Origin: CAYWXK01 sp964462515
GTDB taxonomy: Bacteria; Planctomycetota; Phycisphaerae; Sedimentisphaerales; Anaerobacaceae
Assembly (NCBI GenBank): GCA_964462515.1
Contig: CAYWXK010000001.1
Location: 128,793 to 192,792 of the forward strand
Direction: 5' to 3'
Length of the DNA stretch: 64,000 nucleotides
Below the pieces are notes generated by a model. It saw only the letters and a program-made list of their open reading frames with translations, was not told the origin of the DNA and searched no databases. Of this stretch, positions 44,698-52,526 are shown in pieces (the stretch's first letter is position 1; every line of letters begins with the position of its first letter). A program made the position numbers and the translations under genes.

Positions 44698-47609
44698 TAC
44701 CCGCTACTCACCAAATCTGAAAATACTTCATTTGCATCACGCAGTGCAATTGATTTTAACCAGTATCTCAAAGTTTTTGGCTTAATCAGAAAAGTCATAT
44801 TTCTGTGATATAGTTTTATAATACGTTTATACAAGACATTCGAACCTTGTATGTTGTTTATAAGACTTCTCAAATTGCCCATTTCTATCTGACTCCTTTT
44901 GGTCTGAGTGATTTTGTGAGGTCTATTTGGATTGCCGTATGCGAAAGGAAAGCAAATAAACGAAGAAGATTCAATATACTCTAACGGATAAAACTGTTTG
45001 GATCCTTCTCCATAGACGGAGTTTAAAGATGCGCAGAAAACTTGTGCAAATGCGTTAAGGATATTGCCATTAGCATCTTGCGTGCACACCTCAGAATTCT
45101 CGCCCTCTGCCAATTGCTGAATGCTATATTTAAGGATATCATCGCATATTATTTGCTCGGCCTTAGACAATCTTAACTCGCCTTTGTTGTTAGGATATGG
45201 CAAAGCCATAATATCCTTCTTTAAGATAGTTCCAGTGGAACGACTTACTCCTGCACGGCCGCTTAATGAAAGCAAACACATTTTATAGAGATTTCTATTT
45301 GTTATAATATCGCTTCTTAATTTCAGTAATTCGTCTTCCTGTATTTCAGGCGCATGAACTCCAACTATCTCGTTTTTAAAAATCAGGTAATCTTTTCTAA
45401 AAGCTACTGGCAATGAAGGGGATTCTCTTATTAGAATATGAGGCGGTTCAAATATGGCCTTGTTTTTTCCTGTTGAACGGTAAAAAGTTTTTGCAGACTC
45501 AGTTATAATATCGGTATCTTTAATGGTATCGGCATTAAACTTATCTGTTGGGATCATCCTTTGATTTGTCAAGTGTGATGCTTTTGGGCCACCTTTTCCA
45601 ACGACATACCCTTCTCCATAAAACCAACCATGGTGTCTCTTTTTTTCTTTTAAATATTCTTGTAATGTTCTCAGCTCTTGTAACCGTTTAAGAAGATAAT
45701 ACAAATGTCCGCCACCAAAAAGGTTTGCTTTCCATATCAACTGCTCTGTCGTCGCAATTTTTTTGGGTACATAGTACAGGTCATATTTATCAATTTCAAA
45801 ATAAAGTTTTTCTTTTGAGGTTCTCGTTCGTCTAATAGTTACATGCAATACATCTTTATCGTCAGGGGGAGAATTTTGAGCAAAAATAACTGCTATAGGA
45901 TAATTCCTACCCTCAAAAAGGACACCTCTTAAGCAACTGAAGTCAAATATTTGTGGTACATTATATTTATCCAGAAATTTCTTGCGATACCCAAGAGTTT
46001 TATTGTATAAAAGAGGCCCCGAAGGCATCACAAGTGATAGAAAGCCATCTCTCTTGAGTAATTTCATCGCTTGTTGAAGGAAAAGGAGCGCGATATTATT
46101 ATCAGGTATCGCAAAATCTAAACGTATTTTATTTGTTATCCTTTTCCAATATAACTCTCGTATTTCTTTTTCTTTCTTTTTGTCTCCATCTTTTACAGGC
46201 GAATTAAAAGGGGGATTTCCTATAACCAGGTTATACCTGCCTTGATTCTCGGTAATAAAGTCAAAAAAATCTTGTGTTATAACATTCTCGGTCAGGTCAA
46301 TTAATTTCTCTTGTGTCAACTCTTCCCACATCTTCGTTGGGTCAAGCATATCGCATACCGCAACAGTTAAGCTGAATATAGCTAATCTTACTGCTTCGGG
46401 CTCAATGTCAACGCCATAAATTGAACTTTGAAGAATAGATTTAAGTTTTCTTATATTTGGGTGTTTGATTTCGCCTGTATTTTTATATTGTTCTTTTTGC
46501 CACCATTGCACAATACGCTTAAGTGCGGCCACAAGAAATATTCCCGACCCGCAACTAACGTCAATAACAGAAATATCATTCCTTGGCTTAGCAATAGGCA
46601 TACACTCGTCCACCATGAAATTGACCAGATGAGTCGGTGTATATGTAATATCTTTCCGATTAGGAATGAACTCCTCATATATCCGACTTATAAGTTCAAT
46701 TGGAAGGTAATTGAAATCGTATAGTTTCCAGAATACATACTGCTGGTCTTCAAGATTTGCGTCCAAAAAATCTGCAAGTTTAGCCTGATTGAGATTTGCT
46801 GTTTCCTTCTTTTCTTGGTTATTTAATTCAAAAATTTTTCCGTTTATGTCTTTACCCAAGTCTTCAAATAACTGAAGGCATTTATTCTTTCGGAGAACTT
46901 CGCAGAATGATTGTGCCCCCTCAAATTTTGTGAAGTATTTCTGAGGCAGGACATGATTCCCTTTGCTGTCTTTTCGTTCCTCGAGATATTTTACAAGTAT
47001 GCTCAGAACCAGAAGTTTATTACATGCGGTTTCATTTTGACCTTTAACGAATGAATCACGCAGCCTCCGCAAGCCATCAATCAGCTTGTTGTATGAACTG
47101 CTGTCCGCCTTGAACTGGTTTCTGTTTTCTTGTAATTCCCAAAAGCTGCCGTTTTTAAACAGTATTGACGAGTATTTTATATAGTATCCTTGTACTTTTG
47201 ATGCTAAGGAAAGAGAATCAATCTCTTCTGCAATGAGAGTTTTTCCCTTTCTGCGTAGAGGTTTTCGGCAGTTAAATATTTTTACTTCTGTCTTATCAAA
47301 AACATAATAAAGAGGTACGATTCCACTACTCCATAACTTCCTATGTATGTCGATGAAATCACAAGGTGAAATGTCATTGTTAGAGTTATCATAAACAAAT
47401 ATCTGTGGAACCGAACTTCTGCCCTCAATTCGCCGAAAATATACTGCACTTGCTTTTAATTCTTGGGCAAGATGAAGTGTCAGGATTTCATCAAATGATA
47501 CCTTTGTATCGTTTCTGTAATCTTTATTGGTGAATAGTAAGCCCGATGCAGACGAATCTGTTTCAAAATCCAGCAAAAGCAACTTTTCGTCTAATGTTTG
47601 ATTCTGCAC
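44694..47609 (-). CDS. N6-adenine DNA methyltransferase (Eco57I/TaqI-like class)
   Basis: 971 residues. The N-terminal ~150 residues look like an HsdR_N-type or inactive nuclease-like domain (FDEILTLHLAQELKASAVYFRR, then VPQIFVYDNSN). A helical linker follows. The methyltransferase core has motif I VSCGSGIFLV (351-360), GVDIEPEAVRLAIFSLTV (399-416) and motif IV NLVIGNPPFNSP (460-471), typical of N6-adenine enzymes. The C-terminal ~400 residues would hold the target-recognition region. It starts at GTG 47609 and overlaps the downstream nuclease gene by 4 nt. Confidence 0.85.
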   Translation of the reverse strand: MQNQTLDEKLLLLDFETDSSASGLLFTNKDYRNDTKVSFDEILTLHLAQELKASAVYFRRIEGRSSVPQIFVYDNSNNDISPCDFIDIHRKLWSSGIVPLYYVFDKTEVKIFNCRKPLRRKGKTLIAEEIDSLSLASKVQGYYIKYSSILFKNGSFWELQENRNQFKADSSSYNKLIDGLRRLRDSFVKGQNETACNKLLVLSILVKYLEERKDSKGNHVLPQKYFTKFEGAQSFCEVLRKNKCLQLFEDLGKDINGKIFELNNQEKKETANLNQAKLADFLDANLEDQQYVFWKLYDFNYLPIELISRIYEEFIPNRKDITYTPTHLVNFMVDECMPIAKPRNDISVIDVSCGSGIFLVAALKRIVQWWQKEQYKNTGEIKHPNIRKLKSILQSSIYGVDIEPEAVRLAIFSLTVAVCDMLDPTKMWEELTQEKLIDLTENVITQDFFDFITENQGRYNLVIGNPPFNSPVKDGDKKKEKEIRELYWKRITNKIRLDFAIPDNNIALLFLQQAMKLLKRDGFLSLVMPSGPLLYNKTLGYRKKFLDKYNVPQIFDFSCLRGVLFEGRNYPIAVIFAQNSPPDDKDVLHVTIRRTRTSKEKLYFEIDKYDLYYVPKKIATTEQLIWKANLFGGGHLYYLLKRLQELRTLQEYLKEKKRHHGWFYGEGYVVGKGGPKASHLTNQRMIPTDKFNADTIKDTDIITESAKTFYRSTGKNKAIFEPPHILIRESPSLPVAFRKDYLIFKNEIVGVHAPEIQEDELLKLRSDIITNRNLYKMCLLSLSGRAGVSRSTGTILKKDIMALPYPNNKGELRLSKAEQIICDDILKYSIQQLAEGENSEVCTQDANGNILNAFAQVFCASLNSVYGEGSKQFYPLEYIESSSFICFPFAYGNPNRPHKITQTKRSQIEMGNLRSLINNIQGSNVLYKRIIKLYHRNMTFLIKPKTLRYWLKSIALRDANEVFSDLVSSGY

Positions 47610-47674
47610 GATCTTGTATAAATCCGTCTATACTATATTTATGCTTTTAGACAATAAAGCCATTGTTCAACCTA

Positions 47675-47692
47675 GTGTACAAAAGTGTACAA
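47675..47692. promoter_or_regulatory. Direct repeat upstream of the methyltransferase gene
   Basis: Two GTGTACAA units (47675-47682 and 47685-47692), 10 bp apart, lie about 65 bp before the methyltransferase start. Same-face spacing of one helical turn suggests a regulator site. The likely promoter lies downstream: TTGTCT, 16 nt, then TATAGA on the minus strand near 47625-47652. Confidence 0.35.
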
Positions 47693-47792
47693 GAGCTTAC
47701 GGAGAATCTCAAGACATTTTCTTGTGGCAACAGAAAAATCCGCCCCCCCAAACCGCCCTTTTTAACGCTACATTCTCACCCTCAAAAACCCA

Positions 47793-49100
47793 CTATCTCG
47801 AGAATTTAGCTTTGCGGATTTCGCGGTTGATTCTCAGGCTGCACCACTGCTGGCCGCACATCGAGCAGTAGTCGGCGGATGTTAATTTATCCTCGCCGAT
47901 TTCTTTACAGGCCTCGCGGTGCATTCTTTCGGCGGTTTTTGGGTCGAGGCAGGCGGATAAATGTGTCTGCCAATCCAGGTTTGCTCGTGCGGTGCTTAGC
48001 TTTTTATCGAGGTCGCTAGCGCCTTTTAAGCCGCGAGCGACATCGGCGGCGTGGGCTGCGATTTTCGCTGCGATTACGCCTGCCCGGACGTCATCGACAT
48101 CAGGCAGCCCCAGATGTTCTTTTGGCGTAACATAGCACAAAAATGATGCGCCATAAAAGGCGGCAGCGGTCCCGCCGATTGCGGAGGTTATATGGTCATA
48201 GCCGGCGGCAATGTCGGTCACAAGCGGACCAAGGACATAGAATGGGGCGCCGTGACAAATCTTTTGCTGGATTTCCATATTGTATTGTATCTGGTCGAAT
48301 GGCACGTGTCCGGGGCCTTCCACCATAACCTGACAGCCCTTTTCCTGTGCTTTTTGTGTCAGCTCGCCTAATGTCCTTAATTCCGCCATTTGCGCCTCGT
48401 CTGTTGCATCTGCGATTGCACCCGGGCGGAGGCCATCACCGAGAGAAAAACAGACATCATATTCGGCCATTATGCCGCAGAGGTCATCGAACATTTCGTA
48501 GAGGGGATTTTGCCTGTTGTGGGACAGCATCCATTTTGCTAATAGCGCACCGCCCCGGCTGACAATGCCGGCCACACGTTTTTCAAGTAGAGGCAGATAC
48601 TCTTTGAGGACGCCTGCGTGAACGGTGAAGAAATCAACGCCTTGTTTGGCTTGTTTTTCGAAACATTCGAGGATTACTTTATGGTCAATATCCTCGACGT
48701 TTCTATTTTGCATAACTTGATATATCGGCACGGTTCCAAAAGGCACAGGGCAATGTGCGAGGAGGGCCGTACGAACCTCGTCGAGGTTGCCGCCGGTGCT
48801 TAAGTCCATAACTGTATCTGCGCCGACATCCAGAGCGGTTTTCAATTTTTCCAATTCAGTTTCGATAGAGGAGCGAACGCTGCTTGTGCCGATATTGGCA
48901 TTTACTTTTGTTGTAAGCAGTCGGCCTATGCCAATCGGCGCCAGATTTGTCTTCAAATGCAGTTTATTCGCAGGTATCACAAGATGGCCGGCGGCAATCT
49001 CATCACGAATAACCGCTGCATCGATGCATTCCTTCGTGGCTACAAGTTTTACCTCTTCAGTTACCTTTCCAGCCCTTGCGTTTTCTAATTGGGTTGTCAT
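47793..49100 (-). CDS. thiC: Phosphomethylpyrimidine synthase
   Basis: Radical SAM enzyme converting AIR to the HMP-P pyrimidine of thiamine. Motifs: NANIGTSS near the N-terminus, MDLSTGG, GTVPIYQV, VEGPGHVPFDQI, GPLVTDIAAGYDHITSAIGG and the C-terminal cluster motif CSMCGQQWC (CxxCx4C). The start is ATG 49100 with GGAAAG upstream; the frame to 49154 runs through the terminator hairpin. Length of 435 residues is normal for the family. It is controlled by the interrupted TPP riboswitch upstream. Confidence 0.97.
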   Translation of the reverse strand: MTTQLENARAGKVTEEVKLVATKECIDAAVIRDEIAAGHLVIPANKLHLKTNLAPIGIGRLLTTKVNANIGTSSVRSSIETELEKLKTALDVGADTVMDLSTGGNLDEVRTALLAHCPVPFGTVPIYQVMQNRNVEDIDHKVILECFEKQAKQGVDFFTVHAGVLKEYLPLLEKRVAGIVSRGGALLAKWMLSHNRQNPLYEMFDDLCGIMAEYDVCFSLGDGLRPGAIADATDEAQMAELRTLGELTQKAQEKGCQVMVEGPGHVPFDQIQYNMEIQQKICHGAPFYVLGPLVTDIAAGYDHITSAIGGTAAAFYGASFLCYVTPKEHLGLPDVDDVRAGVIAAKIAAHAADVARGLKGASDLDKKLSTARANLDWQTHLSACLDPKTAERMHREACKEIGEDKLTSADYCSMCGQQWCSLRINREIRKAKFSR

Positions 49101-49118
49101 ATCATTCTGCTTTCCAAA

Positions 49119-49152
49119 ATAAAAAAATCGCTTCAAGGGAAGCGATTTAATC
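49119..49152 (-). terminator. Intrinsic terminator of the thiC riboswitch
   Basis: On the minus strand AATCGCTTCCCTTGAAGCGATT is followed by a run of T. It lies between the aptamer and ATG 49100, matching the arrangement at thi4. Confidence 0.85.
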
Positions 49153-49181
49153 ACTGAGTTAGTTTTTTTGTGCTAATAATC

Positions 49182-49385
49182 ACTTCCCTACGCAGGCATA
49201 TCCGCCAGACTCGTATTCTGCCACCAAGGCACGAAGACACTAATATTCAATTATATTTATTTTTTCTAACTAATTTCGAAATTTCTTTGTGACTTCGTGT
49301 CTTTGTGGCTAATCACTCAGCGATTGTCCTGTTCAGGTTCAAAGGGTTTTTTCTCAGGTCCGTTTTTAGCGAACCACCCCTAGCG
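49182..49385 (-). ncRNA. TPP riboswitch upstream of thiC, interrupted in L5
   Basis: The conserved pieces on the minus strand are CGCTAGGGGTGG, CCTGAGAA, ACCCTTTGAACCTGAACAGG, then after an interruption GCGGATATGCCTGCGTAGGGAAG. P1 (TCGCT/AGTGA), P4 (CCTG/TAGG) and P5 (CAGG/CCTG) can still form. Between the two P5 arms are about 140 nt instead of the usual handful, including the inverted-repeat element at 49219-49311. The aptamer core may therefore fold with a long extra hairpin on L5. The terminator at 49119-49152 follows. Confidence 0.85.
49219..49311. mobile_element. MITE-like inverted repeat (CCACCAAGACACAAAG family), copy 2
   Basis: The left arm is TGCCACCAAGGCACGAAGACAC and the right arm GTGACTTCGTGTCTTTGTGGC. 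Reverse-complemented they match with about three differences over 21-22 bp. The centre is AT-rich and noncoding. It is related to 39951-40026 and is located within the thiC riboswitch. Confidence 0.7.
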
Positions 49386-49394
49386 AATTATTAT

Positions 49395-49421
49395 ATTATA
49401 CATGTTACCTTCGACAGCCAA
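49395..49421 (-). promoter_or_regulatory. Probable promoter of thiC
   Basis: On the minus strand TTGGCT (49416-49421), a 15-nt spacer and a perfect TATAAT (49395-49400) lie just before the aptamer's P1 at about 49385. Position and -10 quality support it; the spacer is slightly short. Confidence 0.5.
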
Positions 49422-49470
49422 ATAAATGTTGGCACTCATTTTATTTATCCACGTCAGCAGAAAAAACCTT

Positions 49471-50628
49471 TCAGGGCAGTTGTAAAAAAATGTGAACGCC
49501 TTTTTTGTTTGAGGTAACAATGTCGGGTTTGTTGTCGGCGTTGAGGTCGGCGACCTTAAACTGTGTCCCGACGCCGGAGTCATCGTCAATCTGGTGCGGG
49601 ATAAACTCGACGATTCCCTTCTGCGGTCGGCGAAGTTCAAACCAGTAAATCACAGCCGGCTTGTCCGGGTCAACGTCGCCCTTGGGCCCGTGGGACCAGA
49701 AACGCTTGCCTACGACGAAGTCTTTCACCCCATCACCGTTGATGTCAACCAAGGCCATAGCGTGACTCTGGGAGAACAGCTTGGGGGCAATCTCGTGCTG
49801 TTTCCACTCGACGCCCTTGTCGGTCTTGACCTGCTGGAACCACCATATACCGTAGCCGTGGGCGGAGCTGGTGATGACATCGCTGGCACCGTCACCATCG
49901 ATATCATAGACGAGCATATCGGCACAAGGTGGGCCGAGATTGGCCGGGTGGAATGTCCAGTTGGTTTTTGTGCGGTCTTGTGGCGCTTCCCACCAGCCAC
50001 TGGTAAAGAGGACATCATTTCGGCCATCGCCGTTGATGTCACCTGCGCCGAGGCCGTGGCTATATCTTTCTGTGCCGGGGGCGTTTGGGCCGGAGACTGC
50101 GTGCATATCCCACAAACCTTCGAGGTCTTTCGGAATGCTAAACCACGCCATTAGTCCCTGAGGCCTGACGCCAAAAAGCAAGACGGCTCGGCCATCGCCA
50201 AGCAAATCGGCCATCATCGGCGTCTCGTTGCAGGCGCTATTGACGACGATGCGTTCTTTCCAGTGGCCTGGTTTATTTTTTGGGTTTTCATACCATCGGC
50301 AGGGTTCGCCCGGCATTCCGATGACGATTGAATCGACCCAGCCGTCGCCGTTGATGTCCTGGGCGAAATTAGCGAAGCACTGGCTATAACCTTTTGCGCC
50401 GTCATATTGTCCGACGGCGCGTAGTTCATTCATCTTCCAATCGGGCGCTGCATACCAGACGTCGCCGGCAAGGACATCCGGCTTGCCGTCATGGTTGACA
50501 TCGCCGACTGCAACGCCTTCCGAGCGGAAGGTTTTGTCGAGGACGGTTTTCTGGAAGCGGACCTCGGCGGATGCAACTGTTTGCGAGAGTCCTAAAACCA
50601 GTATTGTAATTATCCTTGTCATTCTCAT
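49471..50628 (-). CDS. Secreted FG-GAP/VCBS repeat protein
   Basis: 385 residues with a signal peptide (IITILVLGLSQTVASA) and a beta-propeller of calcium-binding repeats: VGDVNHDGKPDVL, AQDINGDGWVDSI, AGDINGDGRNDVL, YDIDGDGASDVI, VDINGDGVKDFV and ADLNADNKPDIV. Each has the DxNxDGxxD calcium loop. It is a carbohydrate- or surface-binding scaffold type with unknown ligand. AGGAGG lies 6 nt before ATG 50628. It is a separate transcription unit from thiC. Confidence 0.85.
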   Translation of the reverse strand: MRMTRIITILVLGLSQTVASAEVRFQKTVLDKTFRSEGVAVGDVNHDGKPDVLAGDVWYAAPDWKMNELRAVGQYDGAKGYSQCFANFAQDINGDGWVDSIVIGMPGEPCRWYENPKNKPGHWKERIVVNSACNETPMMADLLGDGRAVLLFGVRPQGLMAWFSIPKDLEGLWDMHAVSGPNAPGTERYSHGLGAGDINGDGRNDVLFTSGWWEAPQDRTKTNWTFHPANLGPPCADMLVYDIDGDGASDVITSSAHGYGIWWFQQVKTDKGVEWKQHEIAPKLFSQSHAMALVDINGDGVKDFVVGKRFWSHGPKGDVDPDKPAVIYWFELRRPQKGIVEFIPHQIDDDSGVGTQFKVADLNADNKPDIVTSNKKGVHIFLQLP

Positions 50629-50960
50629 AATAACCTCCTATCTTCAATATGGATTATGAGCTGCTCTTATTATAACGTGCGGTTTTCGGAGGGCAAACAA
50701 AAATGGCCACGAAAAGGCACAAAAAAGACAAGGAATTTATCCAGAATTTTTCAAAACCACAGAGGGCACCCCGCTTCGTCCAAAGAAGACTACGCAGGGC
50801 AGGCAGAGAACACAGAGAATGAATCAAAAATAAACCCTGAGGTAAAAACCAGAGGCTAAATGTAGATTCTTACCAGGCGCTTCCAGTGGGGACAAAGTTT
50901 TCTCCGGGACGCGAAGATATGTGGTAATCTCGATACGGCCGGCAATTAGGGTCGCAGGTG
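50629..50960. other. Intergenic region with composite repeat text
   Basis: 332 bp. It holds AAACCACAGAGGGCAC and AGAACACAGAGAATG halves of the CACAGAG-type repeat separated by a palindromic CTTCGTCCAAAGAAGACTACG segment. It also has GGCCACGAAAAGGCACAAAAAAG near 50704, resembling one arm of the CCACAAAG family. It looks like one repeat inserted in another. No gene. Confidence 0.45.
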
Positions 50961-52436
50961 CTATTCGCCGCATTGCAGCCATTCGTTAACCAGGACGTCA
51001 AGGTCCAGGAAATTAACCACGCCATCACCACCCTCTGGGGCAATGTCGGCAGACGGGACACCTGGTGTCTGAAGCCACTGGCCGCCGAGTATCGCAAAGT
51101 CTACAAAGTTCACGCAGCAATCGCCGCTCAGGTCAGCAGTGGGGCATTTCATAAAGACATAAGCCGAGCCGGTGAAATCTCCTTTGTCGTCATCGCCATG
51201 CGCCCCCACGATTGCCAAATCGCCGCTGATATAGACAGTGCCAAAGCAGTCACCGGCAGCGTCGTCCGAGGCGAGGAGCTTCTGCTGCTGGCTCCAGATC
51301 TCACGATCCCGATTAAATATATAAGCCGAGCCGGAGAAATTTCCTTTGTCGTCATCGCCATGCGCCCCCACGATTACCAAATCGCCGCTTATAGAAACAG
51401 AAATGCCAAAGAGGTCGTAGGCAGCGCCATCCGAGGCGAGAAGCTTCTGCTGCTGGCTCCAGGTTTCACCATTGCGCTTAAATATATAAGCCGAGCCGGA
51501 GGTGTCTCCTTTGTCGTTATCGCCACACGCCCCCACGATTGCATAATCGCCGCTGATAGAGACAGAGTAGCCAAACCCGTCGCCGGCAGCGCCGTCCGAG
51601 GCGGTAATCTTTTGCTGCTGGCTCCAGGTTTCACCATTGCGCTTAAATATATAAGCCGAGCCGGAGTTGCTTCCTTTGTCGTCATCGTGATCCGCCCTCA
51701 CGATTGCATAATCGCCGCTTATAGAAACAGAAAGGCCAAAGTAGTCCTCGGCAGCGCCATCCGAGGCGGTAATCTTTTGCTGCTGGACCCAGCCAGTGCC
51801 ATCCCGTCTGAATATGTAAGCCGAACCCTTCAAGCCATCATCGCCAACCGCCCCCACGATTGCATAATCGCCGCTTATAGAAACAGAACAGCCAAACATG
51901 TCGCTGGCAGCGCCGTCCAAGGCGAGAAGCTTTTGCTGCTGGCTCCAGCTTGTCCCATTCCATTTGAATATATAAGCCGAGCCTTTGTCATCATCCCAAT
52001 ACGCCCCCACGATTGCATAATCGCCGCTGATAGAAACAGAAATGCCAAATTCGTCGTAGGCAGCGCCGTCCGAGGCCAGAAGCTTTTGCTGCTGAACCCA
52101 CCTTGTACCATTCCATTTGAATATATAAGCCGAGCCGGAGCGGTCTCCTTTGTCGTCATCGCAACTCGCCCCTACGATGGCATAATCGCCGCTGATAGAA
52201 ACGGAACTGCCAAACCTGTCTTCGGCAGCGCCATCGGCGGCCAGCAGCTTTTGTCTTTCGAGCCAGGTAGTACCGGCACGGGCCGAACCTGCAAAGGCAA
52301 AACACACGATAACAGCCGCCATCACAATAAACCATTTCTTGTCCGCCACTTGCCCGCCGTTCTTGCCCGCCACTATGTATGGCGGGTGAATGTGGCGGGT
52401 CTGTCTGGCGGATTTGTTTTCGCGATTTATGGACAT
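50961..52436 (-). CDS. Secreted FG-GAP (integrin-like) repeat protein with dockerin-like C-terminus
   Basis: 491 residues. Seven repeats of about 50 residues follow the pattern LLASDGAAxDxFGxSVSISGDYAIVGA..GSAYIF, which makes a beta-propeller-like FG-GAP protein. The C-terminal ~70 residues are a dockerin-like pair of EF-hand loops (GDCCVNFVDFAILGGQWL, then GVVNFLDLDVLVNEWL). AGGAGG lies 7 nt before ATG 52436, so translation does start there. The first ~38 residues are translated from a GC-rich palindromic repeat and precede the real signal segment (MAAVIVCFAFAGSARA). Confidence 0.85.
   Translation of the reverse strand: MSINRENKSARQTRHIHPPYIVAGKNGGQVADKKWFIVMAAVIVCFAFAGSARAGTTWLERQKLLAADGAAEDRFGSSVSISGDYAIVGASCDDDKGDRSGSAYIFKWNGTRWVQQQKLLASDGAAYDEFGISVSISGDYAIVGAYWDDDKGSAYIFKWNGTSWSQQQKLLALDGAASDMFGCSVSISGDYAIVGAVGDDGLKGSAYIFRRDGTGWVQQQKITASDGAAEDYFGLSVSISGDYAIVRADHDDDKGSNSGSAYIFKRNGETWSQQQKITASDGAAGDGFGYSVSISGDYAIVGACGDNDKGDTSGSAYIFKRNGETWSQQQKLLASDGAAYDLFGISVSISGDLVIVGAHGDDDKGNFSGSAYIFNRDREIWSQQQKLLASDDAAGDCFGTVYISGDLAIVGAHGDDDKGDFTGSAYVFMKCPTADLSGDCCVNFVDFAILGGQWLQTPGVPSADIAPEGGDGVVNFLDLDVLVNEWLQCGE
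52341..52416. repeat. GC-rich palindromic repeat inside the FG-GAP gene start
   Basis: Alternating CCCGCC/GGCGGG motifs include the perfect pair CCCGCC..GGCGGG around ACTATGTAT at 52366-52386 and an ATCCGCCAGACAG end on the minus strand like the hairpins at 3405 and 17376. It is in frame with the gene and adds residues ahead of its signal peptide. Confidence 0.6.
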
Positions 52437-52526
52437 CGTTCATCCTCCTATAAAAAAGACCTATAATACACAGGCATAATTATAGCATCTTTTGGCCTTT
52501 TAAGCAAGCATTTTTCGATAAATTTC

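Noticed and set aside
49101..49154. Upstream start for thiC
   Set aside because: The extension would be translated from the riboswitch terminator hairpin; ATG 49100 has the ribosome binding site and normal family length.
51130..52300. Possible CRISPR-like array
   Set aside because: Period of about 150-165 bp with variable units is explained by protein-level FG-GAP repeats.
50958..52466. A 502-codon plus-strand open frame opposite the FG-GAP protein gene
   Set aside because: It is the antisense of a seven-unit internal repeat, which keeps the complementary frame open. The minus strand has the Shine-Dalgarno site, signal peptide, FG-GAP pattern and dockerin end.
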